Source: Rodentolepis nana (taxonomy: Eukaryota; Platyhelminthes; Cestoda; Cyclophyllidea; Hymenolepididae). Taken from it: a DNA stretch of 27,646 nt. Positions 1 through 12,484 of the stretch are shown one piece after another. The stretch's first letter is position 1. Each line of letters opens with the position of its first letter. The stretch is from contig UZAE01012657.1 in the NCBI GenBank assembly GCA_900617975.1, forward strand, positions 6,819-34,464, given 5' to 3'. The position numbers were made by a program, and so were the translations under genes. The notes beneath the pieces were generated by a model. That model did not search any database and had not been told where the DNA came from. It saw nothing but the letters and a program-made list of their open reading frames with translations.

Positions 1-39
<39 letters not shown>
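1..39. repeat. Poly-C run (39 nt, may extend left)
   Basis: Uninterrupted C at the window edge. The full length is unknown. Runs this long are prone to assembly and sequencing error. Confidence 0.9.
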
Positions 40-40
<1 letters not shown>

Positions 41-1140
41 AGCTAAATAATAATAATGGCTGTGCCAAATTAAAATAGCGTCTTGCAAAGTAAAAAGGTG
101 TTCATTTGCAAGCAAAACCGATAGGTTTGCCATAAAGATGGGATTGTTGGCGTCACTTCACTTCCAACCTGACCACTAAATTGTGAAGCAAACTATGTTA
201 AAATTTTCTCCTAACTCCCTTATACTATAAAGGAACTTTAGATATTGGGAAAATGGGCTTTTTCGTGAAACAGAACAGTAGGGCTAGCGCATGAACTCAT
301 GTGAAAGACGGTCGACACGGGAATGGCTGGAAATCACGCAAACAATACGTTCTGCATTTCATGCAAGTCAAATAGAGCGGTATAGAGCCTCGTCTGGGAA
401 AAAAACACCCCTTAATCGGAAGAATGAACCCACTCAACAACTTTTATTATATATTGCAAAAGGCTAAATCTTTTATCATACGGTGCCGTTTCAGTTTGTT
501 TAGACGGGTAGGGATCACGCAAACGTGAATGTGTATGACAGCTAGCCAAAGGTAGCGTTTATGGCTGTCTGATGAGATATTTCCCAATAGGAATATACAT
601 GCTCAGTGCTTATATTTCATTTAAAAGATTCTATTGAAAAAATATACGCTGCAGTTTATGGTTTGCTCGGCAAAATTTGTGTTTTAATAAGGCGGGTGGT
701 ATAATTAAATCTGATGACCGACTTCAAAGCAAGCAAAATAACTTCAACGCGTTAGAACTATGAAAGAAGAAGTGAACATATACTTCTGAGATGAAGTGTT
801 GGAAGCAACAAAGGTATTGGCTACTATTGCCCGATAAGACTTGAGACCTGGAAGAGCTTGAGAAAACACGCAACACTAATATTTCAATCCAACAGAAAAA
901 ATAACAAGTCCTTCCAAATCTACAAGTAAGAACAGAGTACCTATAGCACCACCAATCCAAATATCAAGTTAATGAAAGGTGACATTCCTATCGATTCTGC
1001 GGAGACTTGGTGGCTACTTCTTAATTATAAGACCGTAAGTAGAGCTATACTGGTTTATTTGAAGCTTGCAATAGGTGTATTAGCATTAGCTCAATAAGCT
1101 GATCATAAAGTAATCAAAAGAAATGGACGACAGGACTTAC
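40..1140. other. Intron downstream of the last visible exon, or sequence beyond it
   Basis: AT-rich sequence with many stops in all frames. A weak acceptor-like site (GCGTGATTTCCAG on the minus strand, near 317-330) leads into frames that close quickly or lack a donor, so I do not call an exon. No RNA gene or mobile element is recognised. Confidence 0.5.
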
Positions 1141-1277
1141 TCTGCCAATGCCTCCGGCAACACCATCTAGCTCATTGTGACTGCCAATTGAAGTGTCTAT
1201 GCTGAGATCCTCCACACTTTCATCCGAACTCGCTGCAAGTACGCCTTGTTCTCGCAATCGTTGTCGACGCTCTCGCA
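1141..1277 (-). CDS. Internal exon 4 of 4 visible, minus-strand gene (abLIM-like, tentative)
   Basis: The exon is 137 nt: 2 nt plus 45 codons (phase 1 in, phase 0 out). The acceptor is GGCCTTATTTTAG and the donor is GGCAGA|GTAAGTCC. The split codon formed with the preceding exon is A|TG, giving Met. The protein then runs RERRQRLREQG, an Arg-rich, probably helical segment, followed by an acidic Ser-rich stretch (SSDESVEDLSIDTS) and a Gly-rich end (GGIGR). The basic helix directly after the WPAP motif of the previous exon is the order I recall for abLIM linkers. The acidic serines look like possible CK2-type phosphorylation sites (inference). The donor is strong, so the gene continues beyond position 1141. 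I could not find a convincing next exon in 1-1140, so the C-terminus, where a villin headpiece would be expected, is probably outside the window. Confidence 0.78.
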
Positions 1278-2112
1278 CTAAAATAAGGCCGGAAAAGAAA
1301 TATTCATAAGCATCCCGCGCGAAAAGCATATTTTGACCCATCAACCTACAAGTGTTAGATTGGTAATTAAAACGTGCAAACAGAAATGATGAGAGAAGTA
1401 CATAAATTGCCCAATTTGGAAAATAGAGAGTGCACGTGAAGTCAAGTTTATAGCTCAAATGAGTGGGGATCTTTAAAAGCCTCAATGGATGAAAGAATTA
1501 TTATCGAATGCACACAAATCGATGGGTGTTATTTTTAAGCTAGCGGGTTTGTTTACAGGATGGGATATGAGCACCGATAAATGCGCACCATGGACCCACA
1601 AAATCAAATATTTGGGGTGTTAGCAGTATCCATCACAATGCACTTCCCATGAATTTCAATAGGTTACAAAAAATTATATAGCAAAGGAAAACAACGAAAA
1701 GTACTCCATAATTTTTTTTATAAATTCTCCTCCACTCGGGACAACGCCTAAATAAATAATGAGTAAAGAAAGTACAACTGTTTGACCGATGAATGGAAAG
1801 TGCTCAATAAGTAGGGCTGTTACAGTTCTGGCAAAGTTTCCTATATTTCCAAACTAGTAAAGCTAAAATGCACAAATGCAATGCTGTAAATATCGGAGGT
1901 AAAGCTAACAAAAAACAGAAACGCCTATTTCGTGATTTACCTATCGCAATAAACCAACTTTATGGCTTAATCTCCGTGTATGAAAGCTTCGTTATCGCAG
2001 AGAATCATTAAAACTAATCACCGATCAAAAACTTAAGCAATAGTGAAGAAGCTCGATATATATAAAACGCAAAACACAAGAGACTAGGACGTAAAACTAG
2101 AAATTGACGAAG

Positions 2113-2174
2113 AGAGAGAGTGAGGGGAAGGGGAAGGGGGAGGGGGAGGGGAGGGGGAGGTGGGGAGTTGGGTG
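2113..2174 (+). repeat. GA microsatellite running into G-tract cluster
   Basis: AGAGAGAG is followed by at least seven runs of four or five G separated by one or two A, then GGTGGGGAG. The spacing fits G-quadruplex-forming sequence on the plus strand. The gene transcript would carry the C-rich complement. Folding is inferred. Confidence 0.85.
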
Positions 2175-3852
2175 GAGGATACGCAAATATAACCATTACT
2201 TACCCTTTCTTCTGGCACTCAATGCTCCTGAAGTAATTTAGATAATAACAATATCATACCCTTGTATACAAAAGGTGAACATTGAACATGTTAATAAATT
2301 GCAAAATTTTAAATTTCAGCTTCCAACAATTTATGTGTGGAAAAGTTGGAATAAATAAGTAGAAAGTGTCCATAAAACGTTTATGAATAAGTAAAAAAAT
2401 AATATTAGGCGCAAAAAAACCATTTAAATGTTTAAGTGTGTAAGAGAAAAACAAAACTAAGGAAGTTAAAATGCACAAGTTGATTTTATTTCATGTAATT
2501 AATATTTTTTATATTATTCAAATAAAGTAACTGTCGATTTAACAGAAATGGAAGCTAATTGTTACTCGCTCTGCCGTAAAAAGAGACCTGACATTGATGA
2601 AAGTTTGGATTTAAACCTGTCAATGCAAAAAATACCTTTTTGGCTAAACTATGATCGGTATTTTCACTCTAAGTATTTATGCCAATACATAAATCATTTT
2701 TACCAAAACAGATGCAATACCCCCCAACTTCATATATTGAATTTTATTAGCAAATAAATCTACCATTGTCCCTAAACCTCTAACATTTGTTGTCTTTCTT
2801 TAACAACTATGCATCAAGGAAAAAGAGTAGACACTTCACATCATCCAAACTGTCCAGATTGAGCAAAATGATTTGTCCGTGAGGGTATCCACCGAAGCAA
2901 ACAAACGCGAAAAAAAAGGAAAGACGAAGGAGAAAATTAGCTATAACACTAAGTGCTCTAATACTCCGCAGTATAAGTAACATTAATTGAGAATAGAACC
3001 CAAATGAACAAGTGCTCAGTTGCACAAAGAAGAGGCGTTTTTCAAAATTGAGGAAATACACCTCCGGATTAATATAAGTTTGTGGTGGTGTGACAGGCAT
3101 CCAGCTCAATTTTTACCCGACCACCTATGAAACCAGGATGATATCAAAATGGATAGATTTTCATAAAATATTGACTGATTACACTTTAGCAACTCTACTT
3201 TCCAATTTCGAGTCAAAATTGCAAAGCATGGCCCATTGCTTAAACAAAGGTACATTTATGAAGGCAATAATTTCTTCGCCTACTTGAGGTTGTCTTCTCT
3301 CTAATTGCCCGCTTTAGCTCTCAGAGAAATCAATCAGCGTGATGCGCTGTGTCGCAGGGTTGTCAAAGCAACCTTCAACTAGTATAAAAGCAGGAAAGTC
3401 GTTAAGCAGTTTATAAATAAATAACAAATTGTAAGGAATTTGAAGGTGCAAAGTTGGGCAAGTCGATCAAGAAAGAACATTTCTATCAGCAATCCATTGA
3501 AAAAAATGAATGACTTTCATTTTCGATCTTTTGATAATTGCTTTTGTATAAAAGTTAATTTATAAGATGACTGAAAGAGCTCTCAAGTCCCCTCTGAACA
3601 GAGGCCTATTTCTTGCTAGATCTACTTTACTACACCCGTATAACAAAGGACTGTGTCACGATGTAGGTATATTAGAATTGAAAAGAAATATAAATCTGTT
3701 GAATTTTCTCCTTCGCTTTTTAACTTGGTTGCAAATCAAACGGCATAGGTGTATTGCAAGAGTAAACTTCGTGCAGAAAAGTTTACTGTTGCTAAGCCCA
3801 GTTGCACTTCACCTTCGCAACCTCTGAAGTCTGTTTGAATTATTCACGTGGA

Positions 3853-3872
3853 AGGGGGTGGGGGAGGGGAGT
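3853..3872 (+). repeat. G-rich patch
   Basis: Three G runs (5, 5 and 4) separated by single bases, with GG before and after the patch. It is a weaker quadruplex candidate than the cluster at 2124-2174. Confidence 0.7.
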
Positions 3873-3932
3873 AAGGAAACCTGAATTTGCTCAGTTCACT
3901 TTTCCCATTCAAAATGGCGGTGACTAGAGAAG

Positions 3933-3953
3933 TTATTTATTTATTTATTTATT
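3933..3953. repeat. TTAT tetranucleotide microsatellite
   Basis: About five tandem TTAT units in intronic sequence. Confidence 0.85.
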
Positions 3954-4080
3954 AAAATGGTCGGAAGCGCTTAAAATTGTCCATTAGGGGCAACGTGTTT
4001 TAGACACTGTGTGACATTAACGAAATCCCAGGGAAGATGGGAAAATGGCTAATGTGAAAGGTGTTAATAAATTCAACTCT

Positions 4081-4106
4081 CCCCCCCCCCACCCCCACCC
4101 CCACCC
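4081..4106. repeat. Poly-C / CCCCCA repeat
   Basis: Ten C followed by repeated A-plus-C5 units. The purine-rich complement lies on the transcribed sense strand. Confidence 0.88.
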
Positions 4107-4465
4107 TGGGAGCTGTCTAAAACTGAGGATAGATGCCCCCTACCAAATTGGTCCAATCATTGATGAGAAAAAAACTGATAAAGCGTATAAAAAGTTAAAG
4201 TCTTCACTTCTGCACTAATTTCTGAGGCTTCGGCACATGAAATTATTATGGGAGAATGCGCCTATGAAGAATGCATGTAATCTTGCCTTTTTATGATCTC
4301 ATATGAATCATGACAGTAGACATAAAGTAACCAGTGGAAACTGTAATTTTAATTGCTGCATGTAAGGCAAAGGACTTTGAGGTAATTTCAACTGATTACC
4401 AGGTTAATTTATTACTAAACAAATCAGTTATTGATCAGCATTGATTTCTAATGATCAAGTCTCAG

Positions 4466-4499
4466 CCCCCCCCCCCCCCCCCCCCCCCCCACCACCACC
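4466..4499. repeat. Poly-C (25 nt) with ACC tail
   Basis: Twenty-five C followed by three ACC units: a homopolymer merging into a trinucleotide microsatellite. Confidence 0.9.
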
Positions 4500-4845
4500 A
4501 GCTTCACACTCGATCAATTGAATTCCTACCATACATTGTAAATGTTTTTTTCAGGAGGTGGGACAACTTATGCCATTCCATTCTGCCTCACGTATAGATT
4601 GCTTAAAATACGTGCCAATTGAAGAATGGTAGCCTTTGCAAATGAAGAATAACTAATTGTTGATAAAGATGTTCCCAACAGTACACTCTAACCCTTTTGT
4701 AGTTTACAAAGAAAGGCCAATGAGAAAAAATAACCTCCAACATTCCAATCATCTACTTTCGTCAATTAACCCTAAAGTTCATTGCTGTCACGGACTGAAT
4801 AAACTTAGTCCCGCATTAAAAGTTGTGTGGAAAAGAGGCTTTTTT

Positions 4846-4867
4846 GATCAAGGCATGTGCCTTGATC
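4846..4867. repeat. Inverted repeat, 10-bp arms, 2-nt loop
   Basis: Arms GATCAAGGCA and TGCCTTGATC are perfect complements separated by TG. The run of T just before it is not a terminator in this eukaryotic context. Confidence 0.85.
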
Positions 4868-6073
4868 GAGAACGAAATACTGAAAGAATAGATGATTATA
4901 AGTAGTGAATCAACGATTGCAAGTTCAAACTAACTGACAGATGGTGATACTCAATAAAGCTGGTAGCCACTTCCGGCCCCATATTTGAAGACTTGGGGAG
5001 CGTAAAATCGGTAGATATCGTGAGTTAAACTTCGAGACAAATGCAACACTAAAGATATTTTAGTTGGTGATGTAGAAGTTAATTTCTTATACATTGGAAA
5101 TACAAAAGTGAATTAAAAAGGCGAACATGTCTAACAGAAGAGATTGGGTAAAAAGTTAGGCATAGAGTTGGCCAAAAAATGAATTCCCCATAAAATATCA
5201 ACATGCATTAGAGGTAATTGTTAAAAAGTCGAAACCACTCGAATCTATGTCTATTGGAGGCTAAAAGCAATGACAAAGACAGATTAATAATCGTAAAACT
5301 GTGATTAGTTGACTTGTTTGCAAATCGAAAGTTTTAAAGTTGGTAAATAGTTTAATAATAATGATAATTTATAGGCTGCTGTTGACATTCAAGCAGTTAA
5401 TTAAAGTAGTCAATGCCAATTAAAGTTAATAATCCTCAAGTTTAATTCGATTTATGCGACCAACTCGTCTCACTCTAACTTGAAGACCTCAGGGAAAACA
5501 AAGCAGTAATTTAGAAAGAAATAACTAACTAAAAATATCATAGATAGGGCTAGCAAACTAGCGTTGAGGTGTTGGTGTTTATAAGATCGAAGAGAGTTAA
5601 ATAGTAATCAAAATAAAATAGAGCAACACATTTTTTCCCCTTATAGACACGACTAATAGCGTTCAATAGACTGGAATGGTGTTGCCCCAACACCTTGTCC
5701 TTTCAAATGACCGGATCTACAACTTAAAGGTGACCTCAGGACATAGTAAACAAACTAGGAAAAGGACTTAGGTGAAAGAATATCAAAATGATTCGCTGTT
5801 AAACAAAAACGTAAATTAACTAGATGCATTTACGTATCGTTCAATTCAATTTCAATTAGAATCACAAATCGTCCTTTTGTGTTACAAAAGTAAAAGTGAC
5901 ATTTCAAGCTTAGCTTAGAAGATTAAGAGGTTTAATGTTTTGAAGATGGACTGCATACTTCTTCCAATACAACTAATCCTAGGATTAAATGATTTGATAG
6001 AGCCTAAAGCAGAATTAAGAGAGAATATTTAGTGTATAAAGTAACATAAACCCAAGTAATGATGCGCTCTTAC

Positions 6074-6415
6074 TGAGTTCAGCTGTCATAACCGCCGTAG
6101 ATGCAGGAGCCGGCCAATCATAGCGTTCAATGGCGGGCACAGAAGAAGCATCTGGGGGCTGACCAGAAGGGAAACTGGCCAGCCTCCTGGCCTCCAATGA
6201 AGCCGCTTCACTTTCCACTACCAGAGTAGAGTGTCGACTGGAATCCGAACAGCCACCACCACCGCCACCATTTGAAACGGAAGATGCCAAACGACCCGAG
6301 GAGACTGAGGAATATTGGGCTATGAGAGCATCTCGAAGACCGGTGTTGAGAGAACGCGAGTTGCGAGACAGACCGGCGGGGATTATACGAGTGGGCTCCA
6401 GGGTGAAGCGACTGC
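6074..6415 (-). CDS. Internal exon 3 of 4 visible, minus-strand gene (abLIM-like, tentative)
   Basis: The exon is 342 nt: 2 nt, 113 codons, then 1 nt (phase 1 in, phase 1 out). The acceptor is TTCATTCCTTATCCAG and the donor is CTCA|GTAAGAG. The exon starts SRFTLEPTRIIPAGLSRNSR and is rich in Ser, Ala, Arg and Gly. Near the middle, VSNGGGGGGC contains a six-glycine run coded by GGT/GGC repeats. Near the 3' end is RYDWPAPASTAVMTAEL. The WPxP core followed by AV resembles the WPGPPSFAVV patch that I recall from vertebrate abLIM1, where it also lies between the HFH motif and the C-terminal headpiece and precedes an Arg-rich segment. The exon is clearly more GC-rich than its flanks, typical of real coding sequence here. 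It is the strongest coding exon in the window. Family identity remains tentative. Confidence 0.8.
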
Positions 6416-6724
6416 CTGGATAAGGAATGAAACAGTCCACTTTTTAACTGGTCATGTGGTAATAAGTTTGATGTGAGTCAACACACATGAAGTAATTTGG
6501 GGAGATTTGTTAAAAATGTTGGGAAGCCGATTACAAATTTCATAATGAGTGAAACTAAAAGGTGTTCTTACATAACATATTTGTTGGAACAAATTCCATT
6601 GGTGAACCATAAAAGTATTTATTTCATATCAACTGCATTTCAACTACATTTTACTGAACTGCTTTTTAATTTAGGAAAAAAATGATAAAAGGCTTCAGAT
6701 TTGTAGTTGCGATAGTAAAATTAC

Positions 6725-6753
6725 TTGCAAATATTAAAATTAGATATTTGCAA
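6725..6753. repeat. Inverted repeat, 10-bp arms, 9-nt loop
   Basis: Arms TTGCAAATAT and ATATTTGCAA pair perfectly around a 9-nt loop. They are AT-rich and each contains an ATTTGCAA octamer-like word. Function unknown. Confidence 0.8.
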
Positions 6754-9700
6754 ATATAAGACAAACTTTTTACTTCATTGAATTAGTCTCTTTTACGTCA
6801 TTGTAACAACAAGTTCAGTTGAATCGGTCCTGTTGTGCGCTCCTTAAAAGGTTACTTTAGATAAAAGATGGAATTGTTTAGTCTCAGTCATTGGGGCCCC
6901 AAGCAAAACGCCTCTAGGCCAAGTAGTAACAACGTCAGTCTTTTGACTCTCATCTTATTTTGATAGATTTCCCAGTTGGCATCTTGAACACCCTATAGAA
7001 TGCTGCTGTAAGTCTATGCCTATTCAAAAATACAACTCAAAAAAATAATCCTTGTTTAGATGCGTTAGCAGAAAAATATTATCGTCAAATGCACAATTTA
7101 ATCGCTAGACTTGTGGGCAAGATACGGGCAATGAGAAAAGGAAGTGAGCATTTTTCGAGACATGCACGATAGGGAATAAGTTCAAGTCTAGAGTGCAACT
7201 ATCGAGGACGAAATTGTCGTATAAGCCTTGAATTTATTTTCAAATGCGGAGTGGGCAGGAACATCAATAATTCTGCTTCCACTTTTACCTAATATTATGC
7301 AAGAAGCATGACGCTACTAAAAACGAAGAGTCCATCAATAATTAGCCTTAAAGGTCAAATATGCACTCGATGTATTCCAGTAATAACAGAAAGGATATTC
7401 ATCGACAAAGTTACCAACGATTTTGCCGACATCAAATATTTACAATAGAGAGACATTTGAAGGAAAACTTTAAATCAAATAGCAAATACTAGGCGGAGAA
7501 ATGTCTTGAAATTAAAACTTCCATAGATTTTTAACGAAACCGGAAGACGTGTGAAAAATTTTATCTAAAAAATGTTAAAAATAGCACATTTTAAAAATCT
7601 AGAAGTTGTTTTCAAGTAAAAGTACACTGAAAAAACGAGTTCGGAGGTTGTGAATAAGCGGTACTTTTAAGTGCAGTGTATTTAGGGATAGCGAGAGAGA
7701 GAGATAATTAAAAAGCGAATCAACATGACCAAAACTTCGAATTCTAAATATAAAAAGTCATATATATTTTTCAGGTAGAGAGCATTCTGAAGTGGTGGGG
7801 TAACTTTTTTGCCAAAACACACACACACAAACTAGTAATCCTCGTCAGTAATAATATGACTGTTAAATACAAGAACATAAAAAATACCAAAGCTTAACTC
7901 CTATTTAAGTAATAAATAAAATTATTATTTTACTTTAAGGTGTCAATCACAAAATATTTGAACAAAGGGAAGTATTTGTTTTTTTCAAAAAAATTGAAGT
8001 ACTACGTTGCCGCTAATTAATACCTCGTGTAGGGACCAGGGTAAACTGGCAGGTGAATCAATAAACGCAAATCTGAACGCCACATTACTTCTTCTATCAT
8101 TCCGGCGCACAACGTTGAGTTTGAAATTATTTTAAACTGATTTTTAAATGACACAGTCGCAGTTATGGCTAAAATGAGATAACAAAATGCGATATATAAC
8201 TGCCCACATGCAAAAGTGCAATACACTTCAGTGAGAAATTATTTCGCTGTGATTTAAGCCAAAAGCAAATGAAATTGCCTCTGTGGGACGAGAAATTTCA
8301 TGGCTTCTTCCTCGGGAGATATGAAAATTGGCTAAAATTATGCTATCATAGGAATTTCATGATATGCTCAAAGATACTTAAAAGTCGAAATTATTAAAGG
8401 AGACATTGTTCGCATAATGGGCGAAAATGAGGCGTTTATATTAATCTCGACATTAGAGATTCCGTAAATGTACATGAATTGGTACCAATCCACTTTGATA
8501 ACTTAATAACTTTTGAATTACCACAATAGAGGTTCGAGAAATACGCAATATAAAAAAAATTAAGGCGAAATTCGATTAAATTCACTGAATTTCAGAAAAG
8601 AAATCCCTATCCATTTGGATAAAGGATTAGAAGGTTCGAAAAAAAAAAACAAAAATGAAGTCACTTCTCAAGAGACTTTAGCCCTCAATTTAATTTTTCA
8701 GTTTAATGAGTGGAGGGAAAAAAAAAGAAAATGGGAAATTTTTTCCCCCATTTTAATTTAATTCATTCAACAAAAGAAAAGAATGTAGGTGGAAAGCAGG
8801 CAACGACAATTCTATGTTCAATCTTCAATCTTCAAGAAGGTGATTCATTTCGCTAACCCTCCATAACAAAGATTATCGGAAGCTAACCAACTTTCTCATT
8901 TACTTTATGTAAACACGTTTAGATAAACTGTATAGACAAATTAATGCAAAACAACAACTGATTCAGGAGAAACTGCGCAATAAAAATACACTTGATGAAT
9001 TAATTAGTGAAGAATTAAAGGTCTACTTGGGTGGACGATATCGGGTTAGTTCCGAATCATTTCCCCAATTCACGTTAAGCACTATTTCAGTTGAATGTAC
9101 AATAAAGGTGTTTTCACATTTTTGAAAAAATTAAAGGAATCGATGAAATTAATCTAAAAATTCCGAATGTTAAACCACTACGAAAGGCGAAGCTATAATC
9201 CATTGTAAGTATACGCATTAATTAGAAGTAAAAATATCTTAAATACGAACCAAAATAGACGACTTTATCGTTTTAATTTACCACGTCATTTACACGTTTC
9301 ATTACAGAGTAGTAGTGGCAGTGTCAAAACAGTGTTGTGTAAAAAAGCACGAAACCGAAGTTAGTGGATCTTACTATAAATTAGGAAGTGAACCTGAAGA
9401 ATGGTCTCTCCCAAACTAATCATCCTTCAACCTCCCCCACCCCCTCCCTCCAACCCCAAGGAGGAAAAATGGGAAGGGCAAGGTTCAATGTACCGATGCG
9501 ATCAAATAAAATAGAGCTGGGATATTTTAAGCACAAACAAGTACCAGTAATCCTCTACCGCAAAGTGTTGACGAGGATGCAAATGAGTGCAGAGATCTTA
9601 CCTGAATTTTATTCATGTAATTCTAGTTTTGCTTCTAATCAAATAGAGCGTCTTTCAGACAGTTTAGAATGTATAATTTGAATGCTGTGTGTGGAAATTC

Positions 9701-10728
9701 TATCTGACAAACCGACGTACAACACGCTTTAGGACAGAAGATGGAGCTTTGTCACTGAATAAATAAAAAAGGTGTTGCAGAGGAAAATGAGGTAAAACAA
9801 GAAGGTGAAAAGATCAGGGAGTTCAAAAAATCTCGAATTGGTAGTAAACTTCAATAAACAAATTGGAAAAGCCGAGGGCGTTTCTATATGCGTTAGAATG
9901 TGAGCAAACAATAGCATTTTTCCGGACAACTTACTTTCTCCCTCAAAGAGCATTTACATAAACAAAAGAAATCACAAAAAGGATTTACATTGAATTCCCT
10001 TGAAGAGAGAAAATATTTAACGACCTGAAAACCCCAGAATAAAAGTACCAAAGTGAAGGAAAAAAGTTTCTTTTTTTCCAAAATCACAGGAGCACAACCA
10101 AAGAGCCAACACAAATGATAGCAGGTCAAAGTCAAGGGAAATTAGAACCATAAAATCATTTTTTTTCTAAATTTAAAACATTTTTAAATAGTGAATGATT
10201 CTTGCCTTTATCGATATTAATTTTGATGCTTGGCTTAGATTATGCTTTAAAGTAGGGGAAAAAGTTAGTAAATAACATGGTAAAGTAAAAAAAATTGTCG
10301 TGTCAAAGGCGAATTCCAAGACGGCATATACACCACATGACTTCAAGATTGCCAAGAATTTCGAACTCAATTAATGCCTTTTTGTTACTATACCGTTGCA
10401 CAAGCAGACGGGCCTAGTATACGACCAATCAATATAGTCTAAGCTAAAATTGTAACAAAAGAGACTAGAAAGTTGAGGAATTTCAACTTTTCAATATCCT
10501 AGACTAATTAATTTTTGCCTGGATAAGGATAATAAAAATATTACATTTAGCATTATCTAACGATTTCCGCCTCTCGAAATGGAGTGAGTAAATATTTGAT
10601 TCAACGAAAAGATCTAAACAGATACTAACTTATCTTGAAACTTACCGATCAGTTCATGCATTTTGACAATTGAGTAAATAGCTCAGAACAGTCAGTTAAA
10701 GGACTATCTAGTCTAATTCTACTCAAAT

Positions 10729-10737
10729 CCCCCCCCC
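10729..10737. repeat. Poly-C run (9 nt)
   Basis: Short C homopolymer leading into CT-rich sequence. Confidence 0.8.
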
Positions 10738-10956
10738 TCCCCTCTGCTCTGTTCATTTCTCATTAAAGCCATAAATCACCATTCGTCGAGTTAAAATTAA
10801 ATAAAAACCATCATGTCATGGACAATAAGCAACTATGTTATCAAGTTTGAGTGCTGTTGAACTCTTAATCACAAGGCTGAAGGAGAGCTTGGGTAAAGCT
10901 CTACTAGTGACTCAGATAAGGAGGGATGTGGAATCCTCGATCTGTATTTCATTTAT

Positions 10957-11034
10957 CCCCCCCCCCCTCCCCTCCTGCCTTCCCACTTCCCGTGTTGCCA
11001 AAGCAACACATAGACCCTCCCCCCCCCCTCCCCG
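10957..11034. repeat. Two C-rich tracts (11 C and 10 C)
   Basis: C runs at 10957-10967 and 11019-11028, each followed by CCTCCC-type sequence. The proline-rich frames that cross them are products of the low complexity and not a gene. Confidence 0.85.
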
Positions 11035-12029
11035 TGGACCCCAACCCAATTAGTTCACCTGTTAGTTACGGGGAAACAAAGACGGAAAATGAAATGTCCC
11101 TATTTTAGGCAACAAGGTTAGAACAAACGCGATACGTATGCCCCTGATTGATGCATTAATGTCAAATTAGCCTGAGCAAAAACGAAGATGATTAGGAAAG
11201 AGAAAATGTACAGTTGTCGAAAGAGATAGGAGTTGTTGTTAGTGTCTCTCAAAAAGACACTCTACATTATGAAAAAATGCATTAGGAGGAAAAAATGAAA
11301 TGAGAGAAGGAAAAGAGGGATTAACACAGCAGTACATAAAAGCCCACTAAAATGTTTAATTTGCAAGACGTGTAAGACCAATGGATTGATAATGAAACAG
11401 AAAGGCGTACTGATTGTGCCGTCTCATTCAAATTTTAGAGTCATCACAAAGAACATTTATTTGAATCGAACAGAAAATTGGGATTTAACACAACATTCCA
11501 AGTGGAGAATATTCTTGCTTTAGAAAAGATAAATGAACTAATTTAAAGAGAAACTAAAGCATGATGGAGATATCCCCTAACGCTACCAAAAAATGGCTCA
11601 TTCCACGCGCAGTTCCTTTTTTGGAAGAAGTTGACATAAAGCAAATTATGTTAAGACTGGTGGAGGGGAGAGGACGCCAAATACCTACCAGCCTTTTTCC
11701 AAAAATACACACTACCACCCATTTTTGAAAATATAACGCGGAAATTAGTGTTTGAACACACGCGAATAGGAACTATTAAGGACCAATGCAATTATTATAT
11801 TACGCAGTAGAAGTCATTGGTCTTAATACTCCTGGACGCATATAGAAAGAACAGCGAGGTAATTAATTGTTCTGACTGGAAATGGGAAATGAAGAACTGC
11901 CACATTTTGATAATTGCCTCAGATACAGGCACGCCAAAGAGGGAGGAATAGAATAAAGCCCACTTCTAAGTTTTTTGTTATAAACGAAAAGTCACTCACA
12001 AGAACCTCCTTCTTTTAGTCTTATTATTG

Positions 12030-12060
12030 CTCTCTCTCTCCCTCTCTCCCTCCCATCTCC
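12030..12060. repeat. CT-rich microsatellite
   Basis: Imperfect CT/CCT repeats in the long intron. The complement on the gene's sense strand is GA-rich, so it would not act as a polypyrimidine tract for this gene. Confidence 0.8.
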
Positions 12061-12360
12061 AAATCCTACACAAAAATCCCGAGTCCATTTTTTGCATTTT
12101 GACAGATTTTTGAGTAGTGCCAAAAATAGCATAAAACAAGTGGAAAAAACAAGCGCAAACTTTGCAGCCGGAGGGTAGAACAAGAGGAGAAAAAGAAATA
12201 AGACTTTTCCTAATCTAATTCGCCAAAGAAAGATAAATTGAAGCAAAAGAATGTCAGTACCCATATTATAGTAACTAATAAAGTAAATGAATAAAACAGT
12301 TAAAGAGGTCGGCAAACGGAATATTCTATCGCTAAAGCTGGAAAAAAAGTATATCAAGTG

Positions 12361-12460
12361 GCAGGCACCCTCTGGCTTCCCAATATCTCCGGATTTATGT
12401 CGTTGTCTGTAGAGCTAGACACCGTATCAAGTGGGTCTTCTCCATTTCCTCCTTTAGGTC
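12361..12460 (-). pseudogene. Non-LTR retrotransposon RT C-terminal fragment, 3' segment
   Basis: The minus strand reads DLKEEMEKTHLIRCLALQ, then TTT, an in-frame stop, then IRRYWEARG. The H-L-x-R-C half of the CPLC...HLxxC knuckle, then an ALQ-x-T stretch and RYWEAR, are characteristic of the extreme C-terminus of the same element family as 12485-12676. It picks up within a few codons of where the plus-strand segment ends. The in-frame stop shows decay. A clear poly-A tail or target-site duplication was not found, so the outer limits are uncertain. Confidence 0.7.
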
Positions 12461-12484
12461 ATAATAAAGACCTTAATCAGGAGA

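Larger units (their letters stand above)
1278..6073 (-). other. Intron between exons 3 and 4 (about 4.8 kb)
   Basis: Bounded by GTAAGA on the exon 3 side and TTATTTTAG on the exon 4 side. It contains the G-rich cluster at 2124-2174, a G-rich patch at 3853-3872, a TTAT microsatellite near 3933, two poly-C tracts (4081 and 4466) and an inverted repeat at 4846-4867. The remaining sequence is AT-rich with only short open frames whose composition matches the flanks. No retroelement is recognised. Confidence 0.65.

Noticed and set aside
1990..2196. Pro/Leu repeat protein on the minus strand
   Set aside because: Translation of the G-rich cluster complement; low complexity only.
9388..9681. 97-codon plus-strand open frame, the longest on that strand
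   Set aside because: Starts in low-complexity Pro/Ser sequence, has no motif or splice context, and its base composition matches the intron around it.
10835..11108. Proline-rich overlapping plus-strand frames
   Set aside because: Created by the two poly-C tracts; two frames are equally open there.
11992..12357. 121-codon hydrophobic minus-strand frame
   Set aside because: Phe/Leu-rich composition is what AT-rich DNA with CT tracts gives; it has no signal or transporter pattern and overlaps intron and retroelement edge.
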